Of a stretch of 64,000 nt of DNA, positions 18,236 through 28,236 are shown piece after piece. Source of the DNA: Methylobacterium sp. GXS13 (GTDB taxonomy: Bacteria; Pseudomonadota; Alphaproteobacteria; Rhizobiales; Beijerinckiaceae); NCBI RefSeq assembly GCF_001455965.1, contig NZ_LKKO01000080.1:1-64000 (forward strand). The letters are read 5' to 3'. Position 1 is the stretch's first letter, and the number at the start of each line of letters is the position of its first letter. Under the pieces are notes generated by a model, which did no database searches, was not told the DNA's origin, and was given only the letters and a program-made list of their open reading frames with translations. A program made the translations under genes and the position numbers.

Positions 18236-20806
18236 TCAGAACCGCGAGCCGCCGGAGAAGCGGAACGCCTGGGTCTGATCCTTGCCGATATGGCCGACCT
18301 TGCCGAGCAGCGGCACGTAGACCGACTGGCCCTCGTCCTTGGTCAGCGCGTAGGCGTAGTCGAAGCGGATCGGGCCGAGCGGCGAGTTCCACAGAATGGA
18401 CGCGCCGATCGAGGAGCGGATCGCGGCGGTGTCGCGGACGTTCACACATTCCGGCTCGACGCCGATGTTGAACGCGGAGAAGTTGCACTTCCCGGTCTGC
18501 GGCGAGATGCCGTTGATGAAGCCGTCGCCGTTCACGTTGAACTCGCGCCGACCGTGATAGCCGAACAGCGTACCGGCATCGGCGAAGACCGCGCCCTTCA
18601 GGCCGAGATCCCGCGGGATGAGCGGCAGCGGGAACTGCACCTCGAGGGTACCGCCGATATAGGTTGAGCCGCCGATGGCATTGGAGCGGGCATCGGCGAT
18701 GCCGACGTCGCGCGGGCCGATACCGTTCGGTGCGAAGCCGCGGACCAGCGACGGGCCGAGGAAGAACTCGTCGGTGACGCGCAGCGGCTTGCCGTCGATG
18801 GCGTTGATGTGGCCGCCCTGGAACCGGACGAAGCCGATCACGTCCTCGAACAGCTCCTTGTAGTAGCGCGCATCCGCGGTGACGCGGAAGAACTTGGAGT
18901 CGCCGCCCAGGCCGGCCACGTCGGGCTTCAGCTCGGCGTAGAGGCCGTTGCGGGGCGCGCCGACCACGTCGAGGGTCGAGTAGGCGAGCGTCAGGCCGGC
19001 CAGCGAGGTCAGCGTGTTGCCCTGCGAACCCTTGATGGCGATCGAAGCTTCGCCGTCATACGCGCAGTTCGGGTAGATCGACTGGCCGCCGATGTTGCGG
19101 CCGCTATTCGGGTCGATCGTGCCGCCCGCGTAGGTCGCGGTGTAGCCCGGGATCGGCGTCGAGCAGTCGTTGTACGGCCGCTTGAGGGTGTTCGGGACCT
19201 TCAGCTCGGTGTTGTACAGCGAGTAGCGCAGGGTGATGCCGAACTCCTCGGTGATCGGCAGGCCCAGGCGCAGCTGGCCGCCATACACCGTGGTCTCGTA
19301 GCGCGAGTACCGGGTCAGGTCGGAGTACTTGTAGAAGGCGTCGAAGCCGGCGGCGAGCCGGTAGCCGAGGAAGTACGGCTCGGTGAACGAGAAGTCGACG
19401 CCGCGCGAGTACTGGCCGCCGGTGCCGGCGAGGCGGACATACTGGCCGCGGCCGAGGAAGTTGGACTCGGAGACCGAGACCTCGCCGATGATGCCGTCCT
19501 GGGTGGAGTAGCCGCCCGCCACCGAGAACGAACCCGTGGGCTGATCCTCGACATCGATGTTGATGACCACGCGGTCGGCCGCGGAGCCCGGCTCGTTGGA
19601 GAACCGGACCTTCTTGAAGAAGCCGAGGCCGTTCAGGCGGCGTTCGGCCCGGTCGGTCAGCACGCGGTTGTAGGCGTCGCCTTCCGCGATATCGAGCTCG
19701 CGACGGATGACGTAATCGCGGGTGCGGGTGTTGCCGCGGATGTTGATGCGCTCGACGTAGACGTGCGGGCCGTCCTCGACCACGAAGCCCAGGGACACCT
19801 GGTGGGTCGCGGGATCGCGCTGGCCGGTCGGGCGGACCTGGGCGAACGGGTAGCCGGCGCGGTTGACCTCGCGGGTGACGTTGTTGAGCGTCCGCTCCAC
19901 GTCATCGGCGTTGTAGACGTCGCCCACGGCGGCGGTGATGTTGCCGTCCAGCTTGGCGGTGTCGACGCCGGGCAGGCGGGAATCCACCGCCACCGCGCCG
20001 ACCTTATACTGCTCGCCCTCGTTCACCGTGATGGTGATGACGTAGCCCGAGCTGTCGCCCTCGACGTAGCGGGCGTCGGCGCTGACCACCTGGAAGTCGG
20101 CATAGCCGTTCTTCAGGTAGTAGCGGCGCACCTGGTCGAGGTCGTTGGTGATGCGGTCGGGATCGTAGACGTCGGAGGTCTTGATGAACGACAGGAAGTT
20201 CATCTCGGAGGAGCTCATCAGACCCTTCAGGGTCCGCTCCGAATAGGCGTTGTTGCCGACGAAGTTGATTGAGATGATGCCGGTCTTGTCGCCCTCGTCG
20301 ACCTGGTAGATCACGTCGACGCGGCCGTTGGGCAGGTCGACGGTCCGGTAGGTGACCTTGGCGGTGCCGCGGCCGAAGCGCTTGTAGACGTCGCGGATGC
20401 GGGCGAGGTCGGCGTTGACGATGGCCTCGCTGTAGGGGCCGCGGGCCTTCGCCTCGACGATGCCCTCGAGCGTGGCCTTCTCGACCTTCTTGTTGCCCTC
20501 GAACACGACCCGGTTGATCAGGTTGTTCTCGCGGACGGTGACCACCGTGCGCCCGCCGGACTGGGCGACCTTCACGTCCGAGAACATGCCGCTGGCGAGC
20601 AGGTTGCGCCGCGCCTCCTCGGAGGAGCCCGAGGCGGTCCCCGTCACGTAGGAGCGGATGGTGTCGGCATCGACGCGCTGGTTGCCCTGGACGACGATCT
20701 GCTGCGCCTGGGCGGCACCGCTCAGGACGAGGCCCGCACCGGCAGCGACTAGGACGATGGTCTTCCGCACCGACTTACGTCGGGGCTTCCCCGTCAACGA
20801 CATCAT
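18236..20806 (-). CDS. bamA: Outer-membrane protein assembly factor BamA
   Basis: Central subunit of the BAM complex, which folds beta-barrel proteins into the outer membrane. The 856-residue precursor has a signal peptide ([20 protein letters not shown], cleavage before QQIVVQGN), five POTRA domains to about residue 430, and a C-terminal 16-strand barrel with the conserved [14 protein letters not shown] loop and terminal Phe. Long barrel loops hold Cys pairs (NDCSTPIPG with [15 protein letters not shown] with PECVN) that could form surface disulfides, which is not universal in the family. Two ATGs (20806, 20803) are possible. Upstream is rseP; downstream the lpx genes. Confidence 0.96.
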   Translation of the reverse strand: MMSLTGKPRRKSVRKTIVLVAAGAGLVLSGAAQAQQIVVQGNQRVDADTIRSYVTGTASGSSEEARRNLLASGMFSDVKVAQSGGRTVVTVRENNLINRVVFEGNKKVEKATLEGIVEAKARGPYSEAIVNADLARIRDVYKRFGRGTAKVTYRTVDLPNGRVDVIYQVDEGDKTGIISINFVGNNAYSERTLKGLMSSSEMNFLSFIKTSDVYDPDRITNDLDQVRRYYLKNGYADFQVVSADARYVEGDSSGYVITITVNEGEQYKVGAVAVDSRLPGVDTAKLDGNITAAVGDVYNADDVERTLNNVTREVNRAGYPFAQVRPTGQRDPATHQVSLGFVVEDGPHVYVERINIRGNTRTRDYVIRRELDIAEGDAYNRVLTDRAERRLNGLGFFKKVRFSNEPGSAADRVVINIDVEDQPTGSFSVAGGYSTQDGIIGEVSVSESNFLGRGQYVRLAGTGGQYSRGVDFSFTEPYFLGYRLAAGFDAFYKYSDLTRYSRYETTVYGGQLRLGLPITEEFGITLRYSLYNTELKVPNTLKRPYNDCSTPIPGYTATYAGGTIDPNSGRNIGGQSIYPNCAYDGEASIAIKGSQGNTLTSLAGLTLAYSTLDVVGAPRNGLYAELKPDVAGLGGDSKFFRVTADARYYKELFEDVIGFVRFQGGHINAIDGKPLRVTDEFFLGPSLVRGFAPNGIGPRDVGIADARSNAIGGSTYIGGTLEVQFPLPLIPRDLGLKGAVFADAGTLFGYHGRREFNVNGDGFINGISPQTGKCNFSAFNIGVEPECVNVRDTAAIRSSIGASILWNSPLGPIRFDYAYALTKDEGQSVYVPLLGKVGHIGKDQTQAFRFSGGSRF

Positions 20807-21224
20807 GCAATCGCCCGTTTCTGTTCTGGTCGCGGGGGTTAGCCCGTCACAGGCGGCCGTTGACCGGTCGTCCTGTCACCCTGGTCCAAGCGTGGCTTCA
20901 GGTCCAAGCGTAGCTCTTAGCGGGATTCCCCTGCCAAGCAAACGCGCGGGAGGCCATCGTCAGGGGATTTTGGGGGGTCGTGGCCTTCGAGCCACTTAAC
21001 GGAGCGGGAGCCCCGGAGGCAAAGCGCCGAACATGGTAAATGGCCCGTAAATCTTTGTCAGATCGACTGTTTTCGGGCCAGCCGTGACTGGCGTTAACCG
21101 TGTTTTAAGCCTCCGCCGGGCCGCCGGCGCGGCGCCTTCTGGGCGCTCTCCGGGCGGCATCGCGGCGGGATTGCGGCACCGATTCCGGTGGAGATCGGAA
21201 CCGGTGCGCATGCGGGTCCCGAGA
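20807..21224 (-). other. 418-base gap upstream of bamA
   Basis: No gene is supported here. Directly after rseP there is an imperfect 12-bp stem (21176-21187 with 21196-21207, one mismatch) that may stop rseP transcripts. An 11-base direct repeat GGTCCAAGCGT occurs at 20883 and 20901. The length suggests that bamA has its own promoter, but I cannot place one confidently. Confidence 0.4.
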
Positions 21225-22379
21225 TCAGGTGTTCCGCCAGGAGGCGCCGAGATTGAGGATGTCGTTCCAGGCGGCGAACAGCATCAGCATCAGCACCAGG
21301 GCGAGGCCGATCCGGAAGCCGATCTCTTGGGCGCGCTCGCTCAGCGGGCGGCCGCGGACGACCTCGAAGGCATAGAACAGCAGGTGCCCGCCATCGAGCA
21401 GCGGCACGGGGAAGAGGTTCAGCAGGCCGATCGAGACCGAGAGCAGTGCGATCAGCCCGACCAGGCCGCCGACGCCGCCGGTCTTGGCGACCTCACCGGA
21501 GACCCGGGCGATGCCGATCGGTCCCGAGAGCTGGTCGGCGGATTCCCGGCCGGTGGCGAGCTTGCTCAGGTACGAGAAGGTCCGCTCCACCACGAAGTAG
21601 GTTTCGCGCACCCCGAGATCGAGGGAATCCAGCGCCCCGTACCGGACGAGCCGGGCCTCCGAGCCCGACGGCGAGCGGATCCCGAGCCGGCCGATCCGAT
21701 GGCGGCCGAAGGGCGTCTTCTCCTCGTAGGTGGCGGGGGTCGCCTGGATGGTGATGGGCTGCGCGTTCCGCTCCACCGTGAAGGTCAGCGGCGTGCCGGC
21801 GCTGCCGGTCACGGTGCGGTACATGGCGTTGAAGTCGCCGATCTTCTCGCCGTCGATGGCGGTGATCACGTCGCCGGGCTGGAAGCCGGCCTGGGCAGCG
21901 ACGCTGCCCGGCTCCACCGAGGACACCCGGGCGGGCAATTCGTAGCGGCCGGCAAGCCAGATCGCCCCGGCGAACAGCAGGATCGCGAGGATGAAGTTCG
22001 CCACCGGGCCGGCGGCGACGATCGCGGCGCGCTTGGCCACGGGCTGCGTCGGGAAGCTGATCGCCCGCTCCTGCGGGGACATCCGGGCGATCGCCTCGGG
22101 ATCCGGTATACTCGCGCCGTTCACATCGCCATGGAACTTGACGTAGCCGCCGAGCGGGATCGCGCACAGCTTCCAGCGCGTGCCGCGGCGGTCGTTGAAG
22201 CCGAACAGCTCCGGACCGAAGCCGAGGGAGAAGGCGTGCACGCCGACCCCGCACCAGCGCCCGACCAGGAAGTGGCCCATCTCGTGGACGAACACCACGA
22301 CCGTGAGCACGAACAGGAACGGGATCACGGCCCCGAAGAAGCCGCCGGCGGTCCCGCCCATCGCGTTGAGGAAGTCCAT
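21225..22379 (-). CDS. rseP: Site-2 intramembrane metalloprotease RseP (M50 family)
   Basis: Cleaves membrane-embedded substrates such as anti-sigma factors or signal-peptide remnants. The 384-residue protein has the zinc-binding HEMGH at residues 32-36 in the first membrane segment, a PDZ domain in the middle (GFQPGDVITAIDGEKI), and the C-terminal third zinc-ligand motif LNLFPVPLLDGG. It is in its conserved place just upstream of bamA, but the gene before it here is emrB rather than dxr. The gap of 185 bases to emrB may hold a promoter. Confidence 0.95.
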   Translation of the reverse strand: MDFLNAMGGTAGGFFGAVIPFLFVLTVVVFVHEMGHFLVGRWCGVGVHAFSLGFGPELFGFNDRRGTRWKLCAIPLGGYVKFHGDVNGASIPDPEAIARMSPQERAISFPTQPVAKRAAIVAAGPVANFILAILLFAGAIWLAGRYELPARVSSVEPGSVAAQAGFQPGDVITAIDGEKIGDFNAMYRTVTGSAGTPLTFTVERNAQPITIQATPATYEEKTPFGRHRIGRLGIRSPSGSEARLVRYGALDSLDLGVRETYFVVERTFSYLSKLATGRESADQLSGPIGIARVSGEVAKTGGVGGLVGLIALLSVSIGLLNLFPVPLLDGGHLLFYAFEVVRGRPLSERAQEIGFRIGLALVLMLMLFAAWNDILNLGASWRNT

Positions 22380-22564
22380 GAGCCGATCCCTGGCCGTCTC
22401 TGCGCCGGCTTCTCAGGCCGGCCATCGCGCCGGTTTAGCAGATCGGTGCGGCTTACCGCCAACGCAATCCGCCGGGACCTGCCGCGGGAGGTCGCGGGCC
22501 TCGCGCGGCGCGGCGGCGCACGTCGAGGAAAGCAATCCCCCTCGGTCCCGCGCCCCGGAAACCG

Positions 22565-24145
22565 TCAATGCCCCCCACCCCCGCCCGCGGCCGCGCGGGG
22601 TCGGCGGATCAGCGGCACGGCGCAGGCCATCGCCAGGAACAGCACGGTGAGCGCGAGGAACACGTCCTCGAACGCCATCACCAGCCCCTGGATCCGCACC
22701 GTGTTGGACATGGCCTTGAGCGCCATGCCGGGGGCGGCGCTGCCGAAGGCGTCGAAGCCGCGCTGCATGGAGTCGAGGCGCTCCAGCGCGGCGTCGTTGG
22801 CCCAGGTGAAGCGCTCGTGGAGCCGGGCGAGATGCAGGTCCCAGCGGGCGTTGAGCACGGTGTTGATCAGCGCCAGGCCGACGGCGCCGCCGAGGTTGCG
22901 GGTGAGGTTGTAGAGCCCGGACGCGTTCTTCATCCGGGCCGGCGGCAGGGTGCCGAGCGCGATGTTGTTGATCGGGATCATGCAGAGCATCAGCGAGCAG
23001 CCGCGCAGGATCTGCGGCCACAGCAGCTCCGAGAAGTCCCAGTCCTTGGTGAGCCCGGTGACGATCCAGGTGCCGCAGGCGAAGCCGACGAAGCCGATCC
23101 CCATCATGATCCGGGGATCGACCTTGCCGGAGAGCCGGCCGGCGATCGGGGCGGTGGCGAACATGCACAACCCTGAGACGAACATGGTCTCGCCGATCAT
23201 CAGCGCCGAGTAGCCGCGCACCCGGGCGAGATAGACCGGGTAGATGTAGGTCAGCCCGTAGAGGCCGATGCCGAGCACGAAGCTCGCCATGCAGCCGCTC
23301 GCGAAGTTGCGGTCGGAGAAGGCCCGCAGATCGACGATCGGCTGCTTCGCCGTGAACACGCGCCAGAAGAACAGCAGCCCCGAGACGCCGCCGATGATCG
23401 CACAGGTGAAGACCGCCTCATCCTGCAGCCAGTCGTGGTTCGGCCCCTCCTCGAGGACGTATTCGAGGCAGCCGAGGAAGCCCGCCATGAAGGCCAGCCC
23501 CGCCCAGTCGAACGCCTTCAGCAGGTCGTAGTTCGGCTTGTCGAAATCGATGAGGATCCAGGTCGAGATCGTCACCGCGATGCCCGGCACCACATTGATC
23601 AGGAACAGCCAGTGCCAGGACATGAGATCGGTGAGGTAGCCGCCGATCGTCGGCCCGATGGTCGGGGCGAGCGTCGCCACGAGGCCGATCATCGGCGACA
23701 CGATGGTGCGCTTCGAGGGCGGGAAGATCGTGAACGCGGCCGCGAACACGGTCGGGATCATGCCGCCGCCGATGAAGCCCTGCGCGGCCCGCCAGACGAT
23801 CATCTCGGAGATTGACGAGGAAGTCGCGCACATCACGCTCATCAGCGTGAAGCCGCCGGCCGAGAGGGCGAACATCCAGCGGGTCGAGAGCACCCGCGAC
23901 AGGGTGCCCGACAGCGGGATCGAGATGACCTCGGCGATGAGGTAGCTGGTCTGGACCCAGGGGATCTCGTCCCCGGAGGCCGAGAGGCCGGCCTGGATCT
24001 CGTTCAGCGAGGCCGAGACGATCTGGATGTCCAGGATCGCCATGAACATCCCGAACACCATGCAGAAGAACGCCACCATGCGGCGGCGGTCCATCGGCGG
24101 GTCGGCGGCCGGGGCCCCGGCCGAGAGCTCGGCGGTTGCGGCCAC
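22565..24145 (-). CDS. emrB: DHA2-family MFS efflux permease, EmrB-like
   Basis: Drug:H+ antiporter of 14 predicted membrane segments, the inner-membrane part of an EmrAB-type tripartite pump. The 526-residue protein has FGMFMAILDIQIVSASLNEI at the first segment (the Asp expected in DHA2), the PWVQTSYLIAEVISIPLSG region, motif A-like GTLSRVLSTRWMF, and LGTLPPARMKNASGLYNLTR late in the chain. It follows emrA by eight bases. Substrates are typically hydrophobic or uncoupler-like compounds; the true substrate is unknown. Confidence 0.93.
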   Translation of the reverse strand: MAATAELSAGAPAADPPMDRRRMVAFFCMVFGMFMAILDIQIVSASLNEIQAGLSASGDEIPWVQTSYLIAEVISIPLSGTLSRVLSTRWMFALSAGGFTLMSVMCATSSSISEMIVWRAAQGFIGGGMIPTVFAAAFTIFPPSKRTIVSPMIGLVATLAPTIGPTIGGYLTDLMSWHWLFLINVVPGIAVTISTWILIDFDKPNYDLLKAFDWAGLAFMAGFLGCLEYVLEEGPNHDWLQDEAVFTCAIIGGVSGLLFFWRVFTAKQPIVDLRAFSDRNFASGCMASFVLGIGLYGLTYIYPVYLARVRGYSALMIGETMFVSGLCMFATAPIAGRLSGKVDPRIMMGIGFVGFACGTWIVTGLTKDWDFSELLWPQILRGCSLMLCMIPINNIALGTLPPARMKNASGLYNLTRNLGGAVGLALINTVLNARWDLHLARLHERFTWANDAALERLDSMQRGFDAFGSAAPGMALKAMSNTVRIQGLVMAFEDVFLALTVLFLAMACAVPLIRRPRAAAGGGGGH

Positions 24146-24153
24146 GGAGGCGT

Positions 24154-25398
24154 TCAGCGGCTCGCGGCGTCGAAGCGCCGGTTCTCGGCATGGTCGAGGA
24201 CCGACCGGTCGGTGCCGGCCCGGGTATCGACCCGCACCTCCACCGACAGGCCCGGCCGCAGCAGGCCCTCACGCGCGACCGCCTCGGGCACGCGCACCCG
24301 CACGGGCAGGCGCTGGACGATCTTGGTGAAGTTGCCGGTGGCGTTGTCCGGCGGCAACAGGCTGAACACCGAGCCGGAGGCCGGGGAGAACGATTCGACC
24401 ACGCCCTCGATCTCGCGATCCGGATACGCGTCCACGGTCACGATCACCGGCTGGCCGGGGCGCATGCGCTGGACCTGCGTCTCCTTGAAGTTCGCGTCGA
24501 TGCGCACACTCTGGAGCGGCACCAGGGCGGCGACCCGGGTGCCCGGCGCCACGTAGGCAACGGCCGCCACCGCCTTGTTGCCGATCACCCCGTCGAACGG
24601 CGCGCGGATCACCGTGAAGTCGAGGTCGCGCCGGGCGCGGTCGACCGCGGTGCGCAGCTCGGCCGAGAGCCGCTCCGCCTCGCGCTTCTGGGCCGCGAGC
24701 ACGTCGACATTGGCCCGGGCGGCCAGGAGGCCGGCCTCCATGCCCTTCACCGAGGCTTCCGTCCGGTCCCGGTCGGCGCGGGCCTGGTCGATCCGCGACT
24801 TGGCGACGTAATCCGCCTGCATCTGGGTCGCCCGGGTGAAATCCGCCTGCGCGCGCACGGCATCGGCGCGGGTCGCATCGATCTGCGCGGCGGCCTGGGC
24901 GACCTGCGCCTGCGCAGCCTCGACCTGTCGGGCGATCCGCGTGATCGTGCTCTCCTGCGTGGCGAGCTTGTCCTGCGCGGCCTGGAGCGCGAGCCGGTAA
25001 TCGCCGTCGTCGAGCTTGGCGATCACGTCGCCCTTCTTGACCGAGATGCCGTTCACCACCGGAACGGATTCGAGATAGCCCGAGACCTTGGCAGCCAGGA
25101 TCGAGATATCGGTTTGCACGTAGGCATCATCGGTCGCGATGAAGAACCGCCCGACGCTCCACCACTGCCAGCCCTCGTAGGCGCCGCCACACAACGCCGC
25201 CGTCAGGAGGCCGAGCAGCAGCATCCGCTTGACCGGGCGTTTCCTGGTCCGGGCCGGTTCCGGCGCAGCCGGGGCCGTCGCGACGGGGGGCTCAGTGACC
25301 CGGGGCTGCGCCGGGGCCGCGGTCGCCCCCTCGGCCTGCGCGTCGTCCATACGTTCGATGCCGGCAGCGAGCCGGTCACCATCTTCGCGAAGGGACAT
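24154..25398 (-). CDS. emrA: HlyD-family membrane fusion protein, EmrA-like
   Basis: Periplasmic adaptor that links EmrB to an outer-membrane channel. From ATG 25398 the 414-residue protein has a Pro/Ala-rich cytoplasmic N-terminus, one membrane anchor (KRMLLLGLLTAALCGGAYEG), the lipoyl half-motif ATDDAYVQTDISILAAKVSG, a long coiled-coil hairpin rich in Gln/Ala (about residues 125-220), and the second lipoyl half with FTVIRAPFDGVIGNKAV. The further upstream TTG-type starts would run through the operator, so the ATG is preferred. Its start lies 20 bases from the nearer TetR operator. Confidence 0.93.
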   Translation of the reverse strand: MSLREDGDRLAAGIERMDDAQAEGATAAPAQPRVTEPPVATAPAAPEPARTRKRPVKRMLLLGLLTAALCGGAYEGWQWWSVGRFFIATDDAYVQTDISILAAKVSGYLESVPVVNGISVKKGDVIAKLDDGDYRLALQAAQDKLATQESTITRIARQVEAAQAQVAQAAAQIDATRADAVRAQADFTRATQMQADYVAKSRIDQARADRDRTEASVKGMEAGLLAARANVDVLAAQKREAERLSAELRTAVDRARRDLDFTVIRAPFDGVIGNKAVAAVAYVAPGTRVAALVPLQSVRIDANFKETQVQRMRPGQPVIVTVDAYPDREIEGVVESFSPASGSVFSLLPPDNATGNFTKIVQRLPVRVRVPEAVAREGLLRPGLSVEVRVDTRAGTDRSVLDHAENRRFDAASR

Positions 25399-25417
25399 CT
25401 CAGCGCCTCTGGACCTC

Positions 25418-25436
25418 TGACCGAACCGTTCGGTCA
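25418..25436. promoter_or_regulatory. TetR operator 1 (emrA side)
   Basis: Perfect 19-bp palindrome TGACCGAAC-C-GTTCGGTCA, 20 bases from the emrA start. It has the same half-site as operator 2, with centres 68 bases apart, in the gap between emrA and the divergent tetR gene. Confidence 0.85.
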
Positions 25437-25484
25437 ATGATTCGGACGCGCCTTGACGCACATCGAATCTGCCTTCAGGCTAGA

Positions 25485-25505
25485 TTGACCGAACGGTTCG
25501 GTCAA
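25485..25505. promoter_or_regulatory. TetR operator 2 (tetR side)
   Basis: Perfect 21-bp palindrome with arms TTGACCGAAC and GTTCGGTCAA around a central G, 32 bases before the tetR start. Its position suggests autoregulation. A weak -35-like TTGACC lies inside each half-site. Confidence 0.87.
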
Positions 25506-25537
25506 GCGAGGCGGCGTCTCGGACGCGGAGCAGGGTG

Positions 25538-26176
25538 ATGGATCAGGGCGTGGTGCTGGAGCGGGGACCGTCGCAGATCGAGGGCGACAAACGGCGGCAG
25601 ATCCTCGACGGCGCCCGCCGGGTGTTCCTGGCATCGGGGTTCGACGGTGCCAGCATGGGCGAGATCGCCCGGGCCGCGGGGGTCTCCAAGGGCACGCTCT
25701 ACGTCTACTTCGACAGCAAGGAGGCGCTGTTCGAGGCCCTCATCATCGTCGAAAAGACCAGCTTGGCCGAGACGCTGTTCATATTCGACCCGGCCGACAC
25801 GGATGTCCCGGCGGTGCTGACGCGGCTGGGGATGAGCTTCCTCGCCGAGATGTCCAAGCCGGAACATATCTCGGTGCATCGCATGGTGATCGGGGTCTGC
25901 GAGAAGTTCCCGCATTTCGGGCAGGTCTATTACGACGCCGGACCGGCCCGCGGCGTCGCGCGGCTGGCGGCTTACCTCGACGCGCAGGTCCAGGGCGGCC
26001 TGCTGCGCATCCCGGACACGACCCTCGCGGCCCAGCACTTCCTGCATCTCTGCCTGGCGGGCCTCCTGACCCGCCTCCTCTTCGCCGCCGGCGGCATGGC
26101 CGACGACGCCCGGAAAAAGTTTCAGGTGGCGGAGGCGGTGCGGGTGTTCTTGGCTGGGTACGGGCCGGACCGCTGA
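25538..26176 (+). CDS. TetR/AcrR-family repressor of the emrAB genes
   Basis: Transcriptional regulator of 212 residues. The N-terminal helix-turn-helix (about residues 15-62) reads GARRVFLASGFDGASMGEIA then RAAGVSKGTLYVYFDSKEAL, the standard TetR pattern; the C-terminal ligand domain is variable and fits the AefR-like C-terminal group. It is divergent from emrAB with two identical palindromes between, so it probably represses both. ATG 25538 follows GGAG by seven bases and is preferred over the GTG three bases earlier. Its stop lies four bases from the dxr stop (convergent). Confidence 0.9.
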   Translation: MDQGVVLERGPSQIEGDKRRQILDGARRVFLASGFDGASMGEIARAAGVSKGTLYVYFDSKEALFEALIIVEKTSLAETLFIFDPADTDVPAVLTRLGMSFLAEMSKPEHISVHRMVIGVCEKFPHFGQVYYDAGPARGVARLAAYLDAQVQGGLLRIPDTTLAAQHFLHLCLAGLLTRLLFAAGGMADDARKKFQVAEAVRVFLAGYGPDR

Positions 26177-26180
26177 AGCC

Positions 26181-27359
26181 TCAGCCGGCGGCACGCAGCT
26201 CCGGCAGGGCCTCGGCGCTCCAGACCCGGACATGGGCGTCGATGGCCAGCGCCTCGTCGACGTCGGCGGGCGCGGTCCGGTACTGTCCGGCGAAGTGCCC
26301 GCAGGCGCGCTCGACCAGGTCGCTGATCCCGTAGAATCCGATCCGGCCGGCGATGAAGGCCGCCACCGCGATCTCGTTGGCGGCGTTCATGACGGTCGGT
26401 GCCGCCCCGCCGGCCGCGAGCGCCGCCCGGGCGATGCGCAGGCACGGGAAGCGCGCCTCGTCGGCCGCCTCGAAGGTCAGCGATCCGAGCTTGACCAGGT
26501 CCAGGGGGCGGCCCCGGTCGATGGTCAGGCGGTCGCCGAGGCCGAGGCAATGCGAGATCGGCACGCGCATGTCGGGGAGCGCCAGCTCGGCGGTGACGGC
26601 GCCGTCCAGCCAGTGGACCAGGCCGTGGATCACCGATTGCGGATGCACGACCACGTCCAGGCGCTCGGGCTCGATGCCGAACAGGTGGTGCGCTTCGATC
26701 AGCTCCAGGCCCTTGTTCATCAGGCTGGCCGAATCGATGTTGATCTTCATGCCCATCGACCAGGTCGGATGGGCCGCGGCCTCGGTGGCGGAGGCGGCGG
26801 CGATCCGCTCGCGGGTCCAGGTCCGGAACGGGCCGCCCGAGGCGGTGATCATCATGGTGCGGACATCGGCGAGCGGCCGGCCGGCCAGCGCCTGGCTGAG
26901 CGCGTCGTGCTCGGAATCCATCGGCAGGATCGTGGCGCCGTAGCGCGCGGCATCGCGCATGAAGGCGTCGCCGGCACAGACCAGGCTCTCCTTGTTGGCG
27001 AGCGCGACCTTGCGGCCGAGCCGGAGCGCGGCGTGGGTCGATTTCAGCCCGGCCGCGCCGCTCACCGCGGCGACCACGATGTCGGCGTCGCGGGCCACCG
27101 CCTCCATCACGGCGCCCTCCCCCGCCCCGTTGGGGATGCCGCTGCCCGAGAGCGCCTCGGCGAGCGCCGGGCCGGCGGTCTCGTCGGCGAGCGCCGCGAA
27201 GGACGCGCCGAGCTCGCGGGCGACCTTGGCCAGCGCGACCGCGTCGCGCCCGCCGACCACGGCGCCGGTGCGGAACCGATCCGGGTGCTGGGCGAGCAGG
27301 TCGGCGGTGGAGCGGCCGATCGAGCCGGTGGCGCCGAAGACGGTGACGATCTGGGTCAC
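26181..27359 (-). CDS. dxr: 1-deoxy-D-xylulose 5-phosphate reductoisomerase
   Basis: Converts DXP to 2-C-methyl-D-erythritol 4-phosphate using NADPH, the committed step of the MEP isoprenoid pathway. From GTG 27359 the 392-residue protein has the dinucleotide motif VFGATGSIGRSTADL, LANKESLVCAGD, the metal-binding DSEHDALSQ, the flexible-loop region SMGMKINIDSASLMNKGLE (metal ligands and substrate-binding Ser/Asn/Lys) and HPQSVIHGLVHW. GGGAG lies about nine bases before the GTG. It follows cdsA by 19 bases. The usual downstream neighbour rseP is displaced by emrAB-tetR. Confidence 0.95.
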   Translation of the reverse strand: MTQIVTVFGATGSIGRSTADLLAQHPDRFRTGAVVGGRDAVALAKVARELGASFAALADETAGPALAEALSGSGIPNGAGEGAVMEAVARDADIVVAAVSGAAGLKSTHAALRLGRKVALANKESLVCAGDAFMRDAARYGATILPMDSEHDALSQALAGRPLADVRTMMITASGGPFRTWTRERIAAASATEAAAHPTWSMGMKINIDSASLMNKGLELIEAHHLFGIEPERLDVVVHPQSVIHGLVHWLDGAVTAELALPDMRVPISHCLGLGDRLTIDRGRPLDLVKLGSLTFEAADEARFPCLRIARAALAAGGAAPTVMNAANEIAVAAFIAGRIGFYGISDLVERACGHFAGQYRTAPADVDEALAIDAHVRVWSAEALPELRAAG

Positions 27360-27378
27360 GGGTGAAACTCCCTCATCG

Positions 27379-28236
27379 TCACGGGATGAAACCGCTTCCG
27401 CGCAGGGCGAGATAGAGCCCGGCCAACACGGCCACCGCGAAAAATCCGTCCAGCCGGTCCATGACGCCGCCATGGCCCGGGATGATCTTGCCCGAATCCT
27501 TCACCCCGTACCGACGCTTGAGGCCGGATTCGACGAGGTCGCCGGCCTGGCTCAGCACGGAGGCCAGGGCGCTGACGCCGGCCACCACCGGCAGGGAGGC
27601 GGCGCTCGGCAGGTCCAGCCCGGCGAGGTCGGCGGCCACCGCCACCAGCGAGCCGGCCGCGACCGCACCGATCAGGCCGCCGATGGCCCCCGACCAGGTC
27701 TTGTTGGGCGAGACCCGGGGCATGAGCTTCGGGCCGCCGATCTTGCGGCCGGCGAAATAGGCTGCGATGTCGGTGGACCAGACCACCGCGAACATCCAGG
27801 CCGGGCCGATCAGGCCGATCCCGGGATCGTCGCGCAGGGCGACCGGCACAGACGCGATCGCCGCCGCCCCGAGCACGCCGGCGAGCGCCCGCACCCGGCC
27901 GAAGCCGGTGCGCGCCACCGTGGCGCAGGCGGCGGCCCCGAGGAGCAGCACTGCGATGCAGGCGAGCGCCGGGGCGCCGCCGCGCTGGCAGAGCAGGAGG
28001 GCGGCCAGCGTCGCCGCGCCCAGCGCGATCAGCACTTCGCGGGGCTCGGTCCGGCTCATCACCATCCATTCGGCGAAGCCGATGATGCCGGCGGCGAGCC
28101 AGATCCCGGCGAAGGGCCAGCCGCCATAGACGAGGGCCGCGAGGATCGCGGGGGCCAGCACCACGCCCGAGGCGACGCGCAGCCAGAGCTCGCGGCGCCC
28201 GGAGGGGCGCGCGGCCGGAGTGGCGGTGGGGGTCAC
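27379..28236 (-). CDS. cdsA: Phosphatidate cytidylyltransferase
   Basis: Makes CDP-diacylglycerol from phosphatidate and CTP in the inner membrane, the branch point for membrane phospholipids. The 285-residue protein has about eight hydrophobic segments and the C-terminal family signature: SGLKRRYGVKDSGKIIPGHG followed by GVMDRLDGFF, holding the catalytic Lys/Asp residues. A WSTDIAAYFAGRKIGG motif precedes it. The start lies 19 bases after the frr stop; uppS, normally found in this position, is absent. Confidence 0.95.
   Translation of the reverse strand: MTPTATPAARPSGRRELWLRVASGVVLAPAILAALVYGGWPFAGIWLAAGIIGFAEWMVMSRTEPREVLIALGAATLAALLLCQRGGAPALACIAVLLLGAAACATVARTGFGRVRALAGVLGAAAIASVPVALRDDPGIGLIGPAWMFAVVWSTDIAAYFAGRKIGGPKLMPRVSPNKTWSGAIGGLIGAVAAGSLVAVAADLAGLDLPSAASLPVVAGVSALASVLSQAGDLVESGLKRRYGVKDSGKIIPGHGGVMDRLDGFFAVAVLAGLYLALRGSGFIP

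Noticed and set aside
20883-20911. Direct repeat GGTCCAAGCGT upstream of bamA
   Set aside because: Two copies only with an 18-base period; too little to claim an operator.
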